From Perkinsus olseni (lineage: Eukaryota; Perkinsozoa; Perkinsida; Perkinsidae), in NCBI GenBank assembly GCA_013115135.1, contig JABANP010000063.1, positions 62,001 through 126,000 on the forward strand: DNA of 64,000 nt, read 5' to 3'. Positions within the stretch are counted from its first letter, which is position 1. Every line of letters starts with the position of its first letter. The notes under the pieces are model-generated. The model worked only from the letters and a program-made list of their open reading frames with translations. It had not been told where the DNA came from and did no database searches. This document shows, in pieces, positions 1-11,308 of the stretch. The translations under genes were made by a program, and so were the position numbers.

Positions 1-190
1 AAACCTAGCAAAGTTGGCATGCCAGGTTTGAGGCCTCGTCACCCTTCATTTTTACCTTGTCTTCCTTTAAGCCTGCCCTGGGTATATAGTACTCTACTCC
101 TTGCGCGTAGATAGATGAGCTGCCAGGACCCTGCAACGCCACTGGTGTGTTGTCGACCTAACACGGCAACGACTTTGTAACTATGAAAAG

Positions 191-1613
191 TCAAGAAACC
201 AGAAAAAGGCATCCTGGAGTTGCACGTAGAGAAGAGCGAGAACGACTTGTTAGGTTCGATCTCACCTGACCGGAAGCTCCCAGAGTTTGCAGATCCTGGC
301 TGAGACCTCGTGTGTTATCCTGGGAGAATATGTAATAGACGTGAGCGTCGTCCATCATGCGAGCCACGTACGAGTCTGGTTTTGGGAAATACCTACCAGT
401 GACTAGTAGCAGAACCACCAGCGAAGTGACAACAGTACCAGTCGTAACCTGGGAAGGCCGTGCCCATCCATACTGAGGGCTTTGTAGGATGCCCTAGCAG
501 CAAGAGCTGAAGCTTGCATGTAGCTGGACCGAGTGCTCGCAAAATGAGACGCACCAGTGCTATACTGAACGAAAATAGAACACTCGGTGCAGTTGCAGTG
601 TGAGTAGCCGAGTACTCACAGTATCAGTTAATAAAGCCATGAAGAGCATCCATGTGAGCCTCCCCAAAGGACTAGCTTCGTAACGGTCACTGAAGGGTAA
701 AATAGGGGTCTGTGTGGCAGCCTTGTATGCATCCACGGAGCCGGAGGAAACGACCACAGCGGATAGCTGAAACGAAGAAACCTTGAATAGCCTTGGGTGA
801 GGATACCGTGCCCTACGTTGAGCTCATTCAGCTTAGTGGCATTGTTAGGCCCGCCATAAGCGCCCGTACATGCACCGTTCGCGAATGAACAGCCCGCCTC
901 CTTCCTACACTCCGACTCTGGTAGACTTGACGTACACGCCCAAGTGGCAATCTGGGAATAGTAAATATATCACCAAACGAGAAAGACCCACGCGAACGAC
1001 GAGTGCGGTAGAAAAACCTGATGCTACCGCTGAATAGCAATAAGGTGGCCTACCTGAGGAAGGCGTGCCTGCAACAAAGGCTCCTTGGGCAGGTTGAGGT
1101 CGGCCTTGTTCAAGTAAGCAGTAACGGTGGCTAACTTACCCAGGCCCTTATCGAGTATCCCAACCTACTGACGACGATGCGAGCGAACTAAGGGAAGTCG
1201 CTCAGCTTACCATGAGAGTCTCAGTGAGACCCAATGTTTTGACAGGCGTCTCAACCTTAATGTAGTCACTGAAGCTACCGGGGTCATTGACTGTCGGATC
1301 CTCTGTACCACACCGTACGAATAGCACTTTCACCGAGACCGAAGGCGTCGAGAGCACTTCCAAGGTAGCGTAGTACCTACAGTAAGACTCGTACCGTACG
1401 GTAAGGGAAGCCCGCTCGATCTCGGTACTTGTAAGACTGATAATTCTTGATGGTCGTAGAGTACTCGGAAAAGTAGGAGATGTTGGTCGGAAAGTAGTCG
1501 ACTTCATTAGCCTTGTCGAACCCGACCACGGGGTCGCCGCACTGTTCCCACTGAGCAGATGTTACCGCAAAGGACAGAATAAAATACGTTAAAGAGGGAA
1601 TCACAGCCATCAT
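191..1613 (-). CDS. Secreted or membrane-anchored cysteine-rich protein, multi-exon
   Basis: Family not recognised. The protein starts MMAVIPSLTYFILSFAV, a clear signal peptide, at an ATG at 1613 and runs to a stop at 191 over about six exons. Exon 1 (1613 to about 1465) can be joined to the next frame by an intron with donor GTACTC and an AG acceptor 28 or 37 nt on. A further exon (about 1165-1055) reads LDKGLGKLATVTAYL, and another near 954-790 is Cys-rich (ATWACTSS, ECRKEAGC, NGACTGAYGG). The last exon has a hydrophobic stretch (VTSLVVLLLVTG) that could be a membrane anchor. A surface or secreted protein is inferred. No enzymatic motif is visible, and the exon ends after 950 are approximate. 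Confidence 0.55.
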
Positions 1614-1872
1614 CGTGATTGGCCGGCAACTCGAAAATCTGACAAGGAATCAACTGGCCCCGGTTGTTCGGTAACCTGCGGTCGTCATACCGAGTACATC
1701 AGCTCAATTCGTCGTCACCCAGCCTTTCCGTCTAGCCTTACACAGCACTCTCCCCCGGTGGCTAGCCTGCCGCGAGCCTAGTGTCACGGTTGCGGGCGTG
1801 CACACTCTTACGCCTCCGGTTCACAACGAAAGAGCTTTATGAAACATAGTGCTTGCTCACGTGCACTGGAGT

Positions 1873-2166
1873 TCATCCGTATGCGAGAGTTCGTTTCTTA
1901 TACAGAACTGATGGCCTTCGCTCAGTTACAACGTCGGAGAGCACAAAAGCATTGAATGAGTACTGCAACTCAACTCGAAGCTGCATCCTGCGCTGGACAA
2001 AATTTATTCGCATCTTGCGTTGTTCCTTGCGCATGTCGACCTCGACCCCAGTCAAGATTCTCGAAAGGTGAGAGCGAACAGATGACCGGCCGAACATGAT
2101 GAGTGCCTTCCCGAACACTTGAGGTCGCCGGAAAACCAGTGGCTTCAAGCCACGCGGGTCATTCAT
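1873..2166 (-). CDS. Small basic hypothetical protein
   Basis: A single open frame of about 97 codons from an ATG at 2166 (MNDPRGLKPLVFRRP) to a stop at 1873. It contains a basic helical stretch (VDMRKEQRKMRINFVQRR). The opposite strand is also open over much of it, so coding is not certain. The ATG start, the amphipathic basic helix and the position between two genes favour the minus strand. The length and basic charge would fit a small mitochondrial or ribosome-associated protein, but no family is recognised. Confidence 0.3.
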   Translation of the reverse strand: MNDPRGLKPLVFRRPQVFGKALIMFGRSSVRSHLSRILTGVEVDMRKEQRKMRINFVQRRMQLRVELQYSFNAFVLSDVVTERRPSVLYKKRTLAYG

Positions 2167-2230
2167 GTGGAGGAAACGCAAGGTTCTTCAAGACGTGTAA
2201 GGCTGAAGATTGAGCAGAGCCTGCTTGCAA

Positions 2231-5200
2231 ATGTCTAATGCAGAAGAGGATGCCGCAGAAGAGATCGTCCGAGTAGGAAGGCCGTGGGACGAAACCAAAA
2301 TTGATGATGTAATATTGCCTGGGCAGTTAAGTGGACTACTATGGGCTCATTCCCATGCAGTACTTGCGTTGTCTCCAACAGGGGAGTCCTGAACGGCGTG
2401 AATCGCGTATCCTTCGAGGATACGCGGCAATTCGTACTCCCTCAATGCCCTTCCGTGACCGTAGTTCTTTCAAGGTTTTCAAATCGCCCCAAGTGCAAAG
2501 CGGCTCTGTTGACGGCAGAAATATCATGGCAATGAGGCACGCCAAAGGTACTGCCGACCGGAGACCAGTAGAGAACGCGTCCGTATGAAATGAGTGGACC
2601 TCTACAGGTCCGTCCACATCCGCTTCCAGCACTTGTCTGAGTGCGGAGGTTTATAACGATGTGCTACTGCAGAAGCAGGACGAGATCTTCAAGCTCGGCC
2701 AGGATATGACCCGGGCGACGACCGAAGGCCACTATAAGAAGGCTGCCTCATTGCGCAGTGAGTCGTACATTGCTGTGTTTACGAAGCTAGCAACAGGTGG
2801 TGTTTCGCAGAGCACCTGAGAGAGGCTCGGCAAGAGTACGACACGATGATAGAGAAGCGCGTGGAATACCTAGCTGGAGTGAAGCAGGAGCAGCTCACGG
2901 AGTCTTGGAGATCGATGCGGTGTAGATTTGAGAAGCGGTAATGCGGCCCGCATGAAACCTAGGGACACGTGTCACCCGAGTCCCCTTAGTGCTCTAATTG
3001 GGGCGATTCATAAGCGGGAATTCGCGCCTCGGGCAGAATGTCAGTTGACGTCCTTCGATTAGCTCCACCTGTCCCTAGCTTTCCAAGCAGGAAATTTATA
3101 CGGCGTAAGGCGGACCGGCCTGGGCGCCACGGTGAGAGCCGTTTTCTTCGGAGCAGGATTGAGCAGTTTCCTGGCTTAGACTTTCTGTAGGTTCATCGAG
3201 GAACGTAAGCGAATAGAAGAGCTCGTCGCTACAACTAAGAATAGACTGTCTGCGGAGCATGAGTGAGTATCGTCAAATCCTGCCGCGTCCTCGAGTGTCC
3301 TTACGAGCTTAGGCGGGAGGTTGCGGAGCTCGAGGAAGCCTTTACCAACGAGACCGCAGATCCCTCGTCAGTCTTGGAGCTCTACGTTGCGCGAGTTGAT
3401 GAAGACTGAACAGCGCTTAGCCGCCATAGGGGACTTCGAGGCGGCTGAGCAGTAGGTCGACCCGGTAGGACGGAATTCTACTGAGTCTCGCAGATGTCGT
3501 GTACGGGGGCAAGCCTTGCGACAAAAGGAGTTGGAAGATCACTACCGGAAACGGCAACATCAATTTGAAGTCAATAAGCGGTAGTAACGGTATCAGAGCG
3601 GCTGTCCTGGGTTCTTGAAACGTGGCCGGCGAATATTATCGCAACAGGCATCTTCAACGGCGCCACGCGTCTGAGATCGAAGCTGTAGCCCGTCGGGGTG
3701 ATCGGATGATGGAGTTGGCGCGGCGAAACTACATAACGTCGAGCAAGGCGTTGGACGCGAAGTCCAAGTTCATTGCCAAGAAGGTCAACAGCTCTGCTTC
3801 GCTCCTGTCGTACCGGTATGTTTGTAGGTCACTCAGGAGTGTTATAAATTTTCGACGTCAGTCAGAAGACCTCCCACGCATGAAACGACGCAGAAGGGCG
3901 CTCTTGGCTATCGAGGCACGAAGTTTGGACCTCCGCAAAGAAGGCTGGCCATTTCCCCAGAGCGGTGAAATCATTCTTCTCATGCGTGCTTGTTATAATT
4001 GCTCTAGCTGTGTCGGCGACGTTCCTGTCGAGTGATGGCGTCGAGTTTCAGTAGTCTTACTGGAATGACTCGGGTCTATAGTCCACTTGGGTACTCTCTC
4101 GCAAATGAGCGTCACTCGACGGAGGAGAGATGGTCGTGTGGGAAGGATTGCAGAATTCAGCACAAGTCCCCCGAGCTACTGGCATGACGCTCGGGAGTCC
4201 GATCTCGAGAACTCTCCGCTGCCTTCTAACGTCAAAGTGGGCGACGACATTCTATTGCCTACAGCGCGCGCAGCGAGACGACGGTCCTCTGGGATAAGTA
4301 GGAAAGGTTGCAACTCCCGGTCTTCTGCTATCGGCTCCCTGCCTACGGAGGTATCTCGTTTCTCTGAAATATCAGTCGGTGAGCGGAGACTTAACTTCCG
4401 ACGAATCACTTCCGTTCGTTTTCAGCTCGAAGCGATCTTCAAAACCTCGAGCATAACATCATGGTGGCGATGGAGCGGCAGAGCATGCAAGTGATTGAGT
4501 ATGTTGATACCAGTCTCAGGGAAGTCAAGCTGATGATAGGCAAGAACCAAGGGCGAACAGGGCAGGGCACTTCTTTTTTTGGTTTGCTTCGAGGGTTGGC
4601 TCAACTCCTTTTCGCACGCGAGAGTTGCGCGTTATCAAGGTCCGCAGTTGCCTGTAGTTGCTCCATTCATGATCGCCATACTTTCAGAGGAACTCTCCAC
4701 CCGTCTATCGAGTCGGGCCTCCCCACTGTCCTCGGGTCAGTCACTTGTGTCGAAGCAGAGTACAGGTCGGGCACGGACTGTGAGTACTACTCTCGGATCT
4801 TCCTCGCTACAGCGCTTGCTTCATTTCGTCTCCTAAACGGCGCTACTGAAAGGTACTCTCCCATTTTCTGCTGATGATCAGGAGCATTACTCCGGCGGAA
4901 GGCCAGCGCCCCTTGCGGAGACGTCCGTTCGGTCGGGTGAAGAGATTGAGGCTGAGAGGGTGATAGCGGGCGGCGTTATCTCCCTTTGTGTCGGTCAAAT
5001 CACGATCTGGTGGAAGCCTCCTAATGTAGACCCCCTCGCCTCCGTTGTGCGTTTGTTCAGGAGCCCATGGAGGAGGAATCCACTGGGGAGCTACCGGATG
5101 ACATGTTCCAGCCGATAAACTCATTAGACTCGGGTGCTGGTACTGGCGGAGTGCCCTGGATAAGCCCGGCGAGGTCGAGGACTGGAGGACGGATCAGCTC

Positions 5201-5452
5201 TGCGAGTGAGGCCCTTGGCTCGCTTGCACGGCTTGAGGTGGTAGTTGCGCCGCGTCGAATGTGTCAGGCTCGGGACGACCGACAACTACCTGGGGCATGC
5301 TCCGGACGCCCGGCACAACAGGCCATCATATCATCAGGCTACACGAAGGTGCTCAGGACGAGAGTGATAGCGATATGAATCAGAATAGAAGCAGCGAAGA
5401 TGAGGAGGAGGAGTTGCCTCTGACCACTAGTGAAGAGCCATCAGTGAGATGA
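2231..5452 (+). CDS. Long coiled-coil protein, many short exons
   Basis: No named family recognised. Exon 1 starts at the ATG at 2231 (MSNAEEDAAEEIVRVGR) and ends at a GT at about 2309; the next exon starts at about 2361 (YLRCLQQGSPERR). Later exons carry long charged helices typical of a coiled coil: LLQKQDEIFKLGQD near 2665, HLREARQEYDTMIEKR near 2815, FIEERKRIEELVATTKNR near 3190, and EYYRNRHLQRRHASEIEAV near 3630. A Ser/Arg-rich stretch follows near 4090-4400, then a helix (MVAMERQSMQVIEYVDTS) near 4461. The C-terminus is acidic (SEDEEEELPL) with a stop ending at 5452. A structural, cytoskeletal or axonemal role is an inference. Exon joins between 2590 and 5250 were not all resolved, and this could be more than one gene. 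Confidence 0.45.
2404..2426. repeat. Perfect 10-bp hairpin inside a coding exon
   Basis: CGCGTATCCT (2404-2413) and AGGATACGCG (2417-2426) are exact reverse complements separated by TCG. The hairpin lies within the second exon of the coiled-coil gene, where it encodes part of SRILRGYA. Confidence 0.6.
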
Positions 5453-5514
5453 GATCCTCCGACATACGTCATCTCTATCATCATTTCGATAGCCGACTAA
5501 ACCGCAGCCGAAGA

Positions 5515-6248
5515 TGAACACACCTGGTGTTCAGAGGATGGACACGGCGGTTCTCTGTGGCACTGAGAAGGAATCTGCTTCGCGGGGGACTCGGCAGGTG
5601 CCGCTGATCATCACTTTCCTCCACAGATCTGAACCGTCCACCCTCAGGTTTGCTCTACGGAAAACAACGCATGCGTTTCTGTCGATGCCGGAGTCAAAGC
5701 GGTATCGCAACCGTTGAACCATGCGTCAACAGACGTCACCAAGAACTCATCATGCGTCTCGACTGAGTAGCCCCTCACAGTGAGGATGTACTCGTTAGCT
5801 TTATAGCGGTCCTCTTCAGACTCGGTGGTTCCCAGCGATCCAACGTGGTCATCCGGCGCTGGATTACTCCGCCGACACGCACGACCATTAGAGTAAACAA
5901 CGCACATTCTGATGAGTGTTATCATTTATACCATCTCTCTCAGTCCCACACAGCTGCCGCTATTCGGCCTAGCTATGGTATGGCGATGACGCCACCAGTC
6001 CTCTTTCCTCAGTATAGACTAGTCAGCCCCATCGCAGCTGCGGCATCATTCACTCCTCCTACCGGACTGGCTCGGCCTCCGGTACAGATCACTCAGAGTG
6101 TTCCACTGCGTCGTCGATATCAGCAGTCTCCGGTGATAGAAATGTCTGTACTCTGCCCGTCCAGCTCGTGGAATCATTCGCAGGTTACAAGTACTATAAC
6201 GAGAATGGGGACGCAGGACTGGATACCGCTCCCCCGACCGTGATATGA
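5515..6248 (+). CDS. Possible Pro/Tyr-rich protein or 3' end of the upstream gene
   Basis: Doubtful gene. An ATG at 5515 opens a short frame (MNTPGVQRMDTAV). From about 5940 a Pro/Ala/Tyr-rich frame appears (SYGMAMTPPVLFPQY), and the last exon, in another frame, reads LVESFAGYKYYNENGD to a stop ending at 6248. A short intron ending in an AG near 6160 could join these. The composition resembles a low-complexity RNA-binding or structural protein, but there is no domain. A competing open frame lies on the other strand at 5644-5925. Confidence 0.25.
5644..5925 (-). CDS. Possible exon of an unknown protein, opposite strand
   Basis: An open frame of 93 codons that reads like protein (YILTVRGYSVETHDEFLVTS, then AWFNGCDTALTPAS). 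It has an in-frame ATG near its start. No signal peptide or flanking exons could be assigned. It overlaps the doubtful plus-strand gene, and at most one of the two is likely to be real here. Confidence 0.2.
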   Translation of the reverse strand: MITLIRMCVVYSNGRACRRSNPAPDDHVGSLGTTESEEDRYKANEYILTVRGYSVETHDEFLVTSVDAWFNGCDTALTPASTETHALFSVEQT

Positions 6249-6792
6249 TCAATTAACAGCATTACTACATACAGGCAGTTGCCAAGTGTGATGATAAGCT
6301 TTGGTCTGTTGAGTTGCCGTCAACGCATGAAGTTGGGAAACTCGGTCGAATATCGGCCTCGAATATCAATAATTGCTAGATAACTGCTAATTGCTGTCTG
6401 TATATTAGCAAGATTACGAAACTTCATGGTTGATTCTGTGATCCCTAAAATACAGTCAGAAATTAATTCCGCTCAATTCCGCATCCTCCACCATATCTAG
6501 TGATTCCTTGTTCGCTGCTGACAACATTGATCCCCACTAACCTTACTGACACAAACACTACTCGTCAACTAGTTGAGAAACGGTAACGATTATCGACATT
6601 GACTGTCGGGTATAGACAGCGTGATTATACTGTCATCAAACAAATGTCGCACTTATCTCCTTTAAAGACTCCATGTGAACGGTATAACAACAGAAGAAAG
6701 TACAACTTCTGATGCATACGAAAACTACTCAGCGTGAAACGGAGGAAAACAGGGCGGTGAACAATGCAAAGGTGAATGACGACGCACCAGGT
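6249..6792. other. Intergenic, AT-richer spacer
   Basis: I see no convincing ORF, repeat or RNA gene. The base composition is noticeably richer in A and T than in the flanking genes. Confidence 0.5.
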
Positions 6793-8529
6793 TTATATCT
6801 TCTCAGCTGAGCCAACATTCTTGATCAGCAGAGTGCGAATCTCCGTCATATCCTCCATAGCGTAACGAACACCCTCCTTTCCGACACCGGAATCCTTAAC
6901 ACCACCGTAGGGCTCAGCGTCCACACGGATGCTGGGGACATCGTTGATAACAACGCCACCGACCTCGAGGTTGTTCCATGCGTAGAATACACGATTCATG
7001 TCAGTGGTGAAGATACCGGCGTGGATACCGTACCTGTCAAAAAAACCATCACATACATGACGGGAAGAAGGGAACGATCTTTCCTACTTAGAATCATTAA
7101 CGGCATCGATAACATCCTTGAAGTTGCTGAACTTAGTGGCGCAAAGCAGGGGACCGAACGCTTCCTCTCTCCAGGCAGTGGAATCGATTGGGACATCGGC
7201 CAGGAGAGTGGGCTCAACCATGCAGCCGTTTCGGCCGCCACCGCAGAGGACGGTGCAGTTGAGTCCCTTGGCCTCCTCGATCCATCCGTGAAGACGAGAC
7301 GCTTCCTTCTCGGAGATCATTGGGCCAACAAAAGTGGTCTCGAGCTTGGGGTCGCCCATCTTCAGCGACTTGACCTTTTCGGTCAAAGCCTTCATGACCT
7401 GAAAGCAGAACGGTGGAAAACGCCAAGAGCGAATGAAGGCGCCTCACCTCGTCATAGATGGTATCCCTGATGTACAACCGCTGGGTCGAGATGCAGCTCT
7501 GGCCGGACTGGTAGTAGGCACCGAAGGCAATGCGGTTAACGAGGTAATCCAAACCCTCTTGCGGGATGGAGTCGACAACACAGGCGGCGTTGCCACCGAG
7601 CTCGAGGACGACTGGCTTCTTTCCGGCCCTGGCCTTCATGTCCCATCCGACCTGAGGGCTGCCAGTGAAGGAGAGGAGCTTGAAACGCTCATCAGTCGTG
7701 AACAAGTCGGCACCTGACCACGGAGGAGTCGACATTGGATTGCGCTAAGAGCAAAGAGAGACGACTCACCATTCCTAGAGCAGGGGAGGATAGAGAAGGC
7801 TTCGTTGGGGAAGTCGGGGCAGTTGGAGAGGATCTCACCGATGATGAGGGCACCAAGAGGGGTGGCACTCGCAGGCTTCAACACGAAGGGGCAACTGAAG
7901 AGAACAACCGAGTGCGCGGGCGTCGAAGAAACCAACGACTTACCCCACAGCGATAGCAGGGGCGATCTTGTGAGCGGCAAGGTTAAGAGGGAAGTTGAAA
8001 GGGGCGATCATCGAGACGGTTCCCTTGGGGACGCGCTTGTAGATCTGCTGCAGACCCTTGTTGCGGCTTGAAAGCTCCATCGTAGACCATTCACCGTACA
8101 TACGGGTGCACTCCTCCGCAGCGATCTCGAAGGTGTCAATGAGGCGGTTGACCTGAATGAGTGATACAGTACTTTTATTAGTGAGACAAGGAAGGTGAAT
8201 AGTACCTCTCCCCTGGCATCAACGATGGGCTTGCCAGCTTCAATGCAAAGGCAGTAGGCAAGCTCGTCGAAGCGCTTGCGGAACTCAGCAACACAGTACA
8301 TGAGGACAGCCTTCCTCTGATAAGCGGGCATTTGAGCCATCTTCTTCTCAGCAGAGTGGGCCTTCTCAATGGCCTTGTCGATCTCAGCCTCGTGAGCGAC
8401 AGCAACGTGGCAAACGACATTGCCGGTGTACTTGTCGGTCACACCCAGATCGGTGTTAGCATAAACTGGCTCACCGGCGAGATAGTAGGGCCACTTCTCG
8501 GCGATCTTAGGATCAGGGACGAAGGCCAT
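6793..8529 (-). CDS. NAD(P)-dependent aldehyde dehydrogenase, six exons
   Basis: Oxidises an aldehyde to the acid with NAD(P)+. Exons by splice signal and phase: 8529-8206, 8152 to about 7949, 7894-7770, 7713-7448, 7398-7088 and 7033-6793, giving about 480 residues, the usual ALDH length. Family landmarks in order: the Rossmann segment with MIAPFNFPLNL and FVLKPAS, the FTGSPQVG loop, VLELGGNAACVVD with the general-base Glu, the catalytic Cys in SGQSCISTQR, EEAFGPLL, and the C-terminal GGVKDSGVGKEG. The GGNAACVVD and GQSCISTQR signatures suggest the ALDH21-like/lactaldehyde group rather than GAPN, but the substrate is not provable from sequence. An upstream in-frame ATG at 8589 would add MLLSAGRLSLSSNYKKYSLK, which could be a mitochondrial leader, so the location is open. 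Confidence 0.95.
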
Positions 8530-8902
8530 TTTGAGAGAGTACTTCTTATAGTTTGAACTGAGGGATAATCGACCCGCCGACAATAGCACTCGACGCTGGA
8601 GCCCTCAAGCATTCAAGTCCCCACAAAGTCGCTTCGGCACTGTGGCGTGGGTAGACACGCGGCTGTGTCGCACTACAAGGGAACACAATTTCCTCCCAAC
8701 TACAGACAATAGGATTCCCCATGGCTGTCGAATCGGGCTAAGGCGTGGACGTGAGTAGTGAGCCCAACCTCCCTTCGAATTCCTTTAGTTGCCGCCGATC
8801 TTTGCACATCTCTGAGGGCACTCTCACCACTTCTACGCCACAAAGAGGGACAGTAACGCTGCTAATGCCAGCAGAGATGTCCGATTCAGCTCAGGGCAAT
8901 GT

Positions 8903-8920
8903 AAAAAGCGCGCGCCCGAA
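8903..8920 (-). promoter_or_regulatory. 18-nt GC-rich motif shared with 17415-17432
   Basis: The plus-strand text AAAAAGCGCGCGCCCGAA occurs here and again, identical over 18 nt, at 17415-17432. Both copies lie 5' of a minus-strand gene in the same orientation, about 370 nt from the aldehyde dehydrogenase ATG here and about 220 nt from the CCCH gene ATG there. A shared promoter element is an inference. A dispersed-repeat fragment is the alternative. Confidence 0.35.
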
Positions 8921-9085
8921 AAATCTCGGTGGATCAAAATTCGTGGGGTGAAGTACAAAATGCAAGGGAAAGGTACAAAATCCAAGGAATCGCGTGCGGC
9001 AGCGAGGCAAAATCAACAGAAGAAAACCCTGAACTGCGGGTGAAGGCGGGAACGGGAAACCAGAAACCCCTCCCGAAACCCGACA

Positions 9086-9172
9086 GGGCAACCCGATCCC
9101 GAAACTGTTACCCAGGGCAACCAGAAACCGGAACTATTACCGTGGGCAACACGATCCCCGAAAGTGCCTCCT
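9086..9172. repeat. Degenerate 29-bp tandem repeat, about three copies
   Basis: Units start with GGGCAAC at 9086, 9115 and 9144. Units 1 and 2 are exactly 29 bp and share GGGCAACC...GAAACYGKWACTRTTACC-type sequence with several substitutions. Unit 3 is more diverged. The preceding 30-40 bp are similarly rich in GAAAC and CCC and may be an older copy. Confidence 0.6.
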
Positions 9173-9238
9173 TGGATTTTGGGAATTACCCAAATTCGTG
9201 ACAGTCAACTATCCCGCTGGAAGTGTTATCTGAAAGTC

Positions 9239-10521
9239 ATGTCAACCGCCACTAACGAACAACAGCATGCGGGTCCCAGCACGAAGGGAGACGATGGAGG
9301 AGGGGGTGCTATGAAAGAGAATGAAGATACGCCGGATAAGCTAATACCGCCAACGTGAGGTCTAGGGCTAGCACGAAGGGACTCCCAAAGGTCATTTAAC
9401 TTAGACATCCTTACTCGCTGAGGCCGCAAATACTCAAGAAAAAGCAGCCTGATAATGTAATGAGGGTCGAAAGATGCGCGGCAGATGGTACCTCCATGGT
9501 AGGTCAAGGAGGATGGACCGTCGTCGTCTAGTAGAGGGAGGACCGGCTCGGCTGCGAGCAGCATCGATAGTGCCGCAGCCACTATTGGATCTGGTAAACC
9601 AGCACCCTGCCTAGCGGAAAATGGTGTCCCGCTCAGCTGAGCAAGAGCGCATAGGTGCCGAAGCTACACTCACTGGTGACACCGGCGGCGGTAGGCGGAG
9701 GGCTCGGAGCAGATCAAGGATTTCTTCCAACGGCGGAGATTTGGCGGCATCAGCGTAAGTCGAGCCGCGGCCAAGCTGGGCCCTAAGCTCGAGCTTACCC
9801 TCAGAGGCGACGCTGAGGTGAGAGGTAAATCTGCAGACAAAACGCCCAAGAGGCGACGCGCAGGTAAGTGCCAGCGATTTTTTCTAGTGAAGATAGAAGG
9901 TTGTATGCCGAACCGCACGCTTCGCTGACTTCGAGTGTCAGCATTATTGGCTTTCCAGGCAGCGGTAGGAGGAGCGCAGGTGGCGTCCCGGCGGTTCTCG
10001 GTGTGGGTCCCGCTGTTGCCGATGTGTATTGGGTGCAGTGCAGCAGGTAGTCCTGCCATTTTGATGTTTGCCGCTGTTGCAGCTCCCTCAGTCCTTCCTG
10101 TGAGAAGTGGCGTATCGTCACTAAGGAGATATTTGACAAGTGAAACCTGCTTCGTCATTCGCGAGAGATCCTTCGTGAGGGTAGGTTCAATGGGAACCCA
10201 GAACTGCCGGTGCTGTGCGCCCAGCTTGGCAGTGCATGCTCGGAACCTGACGATGCTGAGAAATACAAAGCGCCTGATGAGCAGCTGGAGTAGGGATACC
10301 GGCTACAGTCGTGTCCTTGGTTGGATGCTTTCCTCAGGCGGGAGCGCGCCGCAAAAGATCTGCCACCAATTTCTTCCCAGCCGTCTCCGATTCCTGCCGT
10401 CCCTGATGCCGCAGCGCATAGTCAGGCAAAGCAGCAGGAAGAGCAGGGAGGAGAGGCTAAGGCTGAACGACTCCCCCAAAGGCTTCAATGGATTCAGAAC
10501 CCATTGAGCACCCCCTCGTAG
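9239..10521 (+). CDS. Unknown basic, low-complexity protein, multi-exon
   Basis: The start at ATG 9239 gives MSTATNEQQHAGPSTKGDD, ending at a GTGAGG donor near 9356. Further exons read RTGSAASSIDSAAATIG near 9545, then AEQERIGAEATLTGDTGGG followed by a Arg/Ser stretch (RRRARSRSRISS) near 9640-9765, then LGPKLELTLRGDAEVRGK and a Lys/Arg cluster (KTPKRRRAG), each followed by GTAAG donors. Near 10155 a frame reads LLRHSREILREGRFNG; splicing GA|G at about 10336 joins it to RERAAKDLPPISSQ and a Gln-rich tail with a stop ending at 10521. The RS-like basic patch suggests a nuclear or RNA-associated protein. No domain is recognised. Confidence 0.45.
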
Positions 10522-11308
10522 ATAAAGCCACTGTGCGCTATCGATGGAAAAGTTTAACCCAACTTTTGTCATGTCAGGTATAGTGAGCCCCAGCGAGTTA
10601 ACATGCACGTTATTATTCCTCACGTACATTGCAGCCCCATCCCGATCGATCATCCACGCGGTGCCCAATTCCGCTGGGAGTGAATTGTGATCTTATCGGC
10701 GAATTTCTCAATAACGATTGTGTCGCCATTATGCTCGAGTAGCTCACATGCTAACGTATATTGATGTCATCGAATCCGTACAATAAGTTGCTTTTTCGAC
10801 TACTCCAGTGACAGTGTTGATCATTTCTAGTGGCAATGGGATGGCTCGTCAGTTTTTATTCGTAGAAATGCTGTCTCTGAACCCGCCGCCACCCAGTGAA
10901 GCCTCCTGGGTCCTCATCCCGGTGGGAGTTCTAGAACCAGAGACCTCCGGGAGAACGGCCAGGCGAGGTCATACGGTTCCCGAATGGGATGTACTCAGGA
11001 TGGCTGTCGAGTAACGCGAGCGCCGCCCTGGCTTGAAGCGAGGCGTTGCTATATAGATACTATCGGCATCAGGGCCGTGAGACTAAAATGAGGCTCATCG
11101 TCAACGCCCAAGATGCATCACGTCTCCCTGGGGAGTTCAGAAGCTATACCGTGATAGTGCCGAGCCGTTCATGGTCGGGGGCATTACCCAACGTGGTAGT
11201 GAGAGCCGGGACGACACTCTGGTCATAGATGGAGAATTCTTGTATCGGTACCCTGCGAGAAATGTGACCGCGTTTGGCATACCGGGAATTCGTGTTGTGG
11301 TGCAGTGA
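10488..11308 (+). CDS. Unknown protein, about five exons
   Basis: ATG at 10488 (MDSEPIEHPLVDKATVRYRW) with exon 1 to 10577, exon 2 10635-10738 (PLGVNCDLIGEFLNNDCVA), exon 3 10831-11010 (GNGMARQFLFVEMLSLN, ending RMAVE) and exon 4 from 11057 (YYRHQGRETKMRLIVNAQDA). Phases agree across these joins. A last segment (DTLVIDGEFLYRYPARNV) ends at a stop at 11308, but its join is not resolved. Exon 1 overlaps the 3' end of the previous gene in another frame by 34 nt, so the two models may be one gene or one end may be wrong. There is no recognisable domain. Confidence 0.35.

Larger units (their letters stand above)
8590..9238. other. Intergenic region upstream of the aldehyde dehydrogenase
   Basis: No gene is supported here. 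Open frames on both strands are of poor composition. The region holds the 18-nt GC-rich motif at 8903-8920, a pair of near-identical GTACAAAAT(G/C)CAAGG segments near 8953-8985 and a 29-bp tandem repeat at 9086-9172. Confidence 0.5.

Noticed and set aside
1377..1507. Apparent plus-one frameshift in the secreted protein
   Set aside because: A short GT-AG intron (donor GTACTC at 1464, acceptor 28 or 37 nt on) restores phase.
6046..6252. Minus-strand 68-codon ORF
   Set aside because: Poor composition, no start context, and antisense to a more plausible plus-strand exon.
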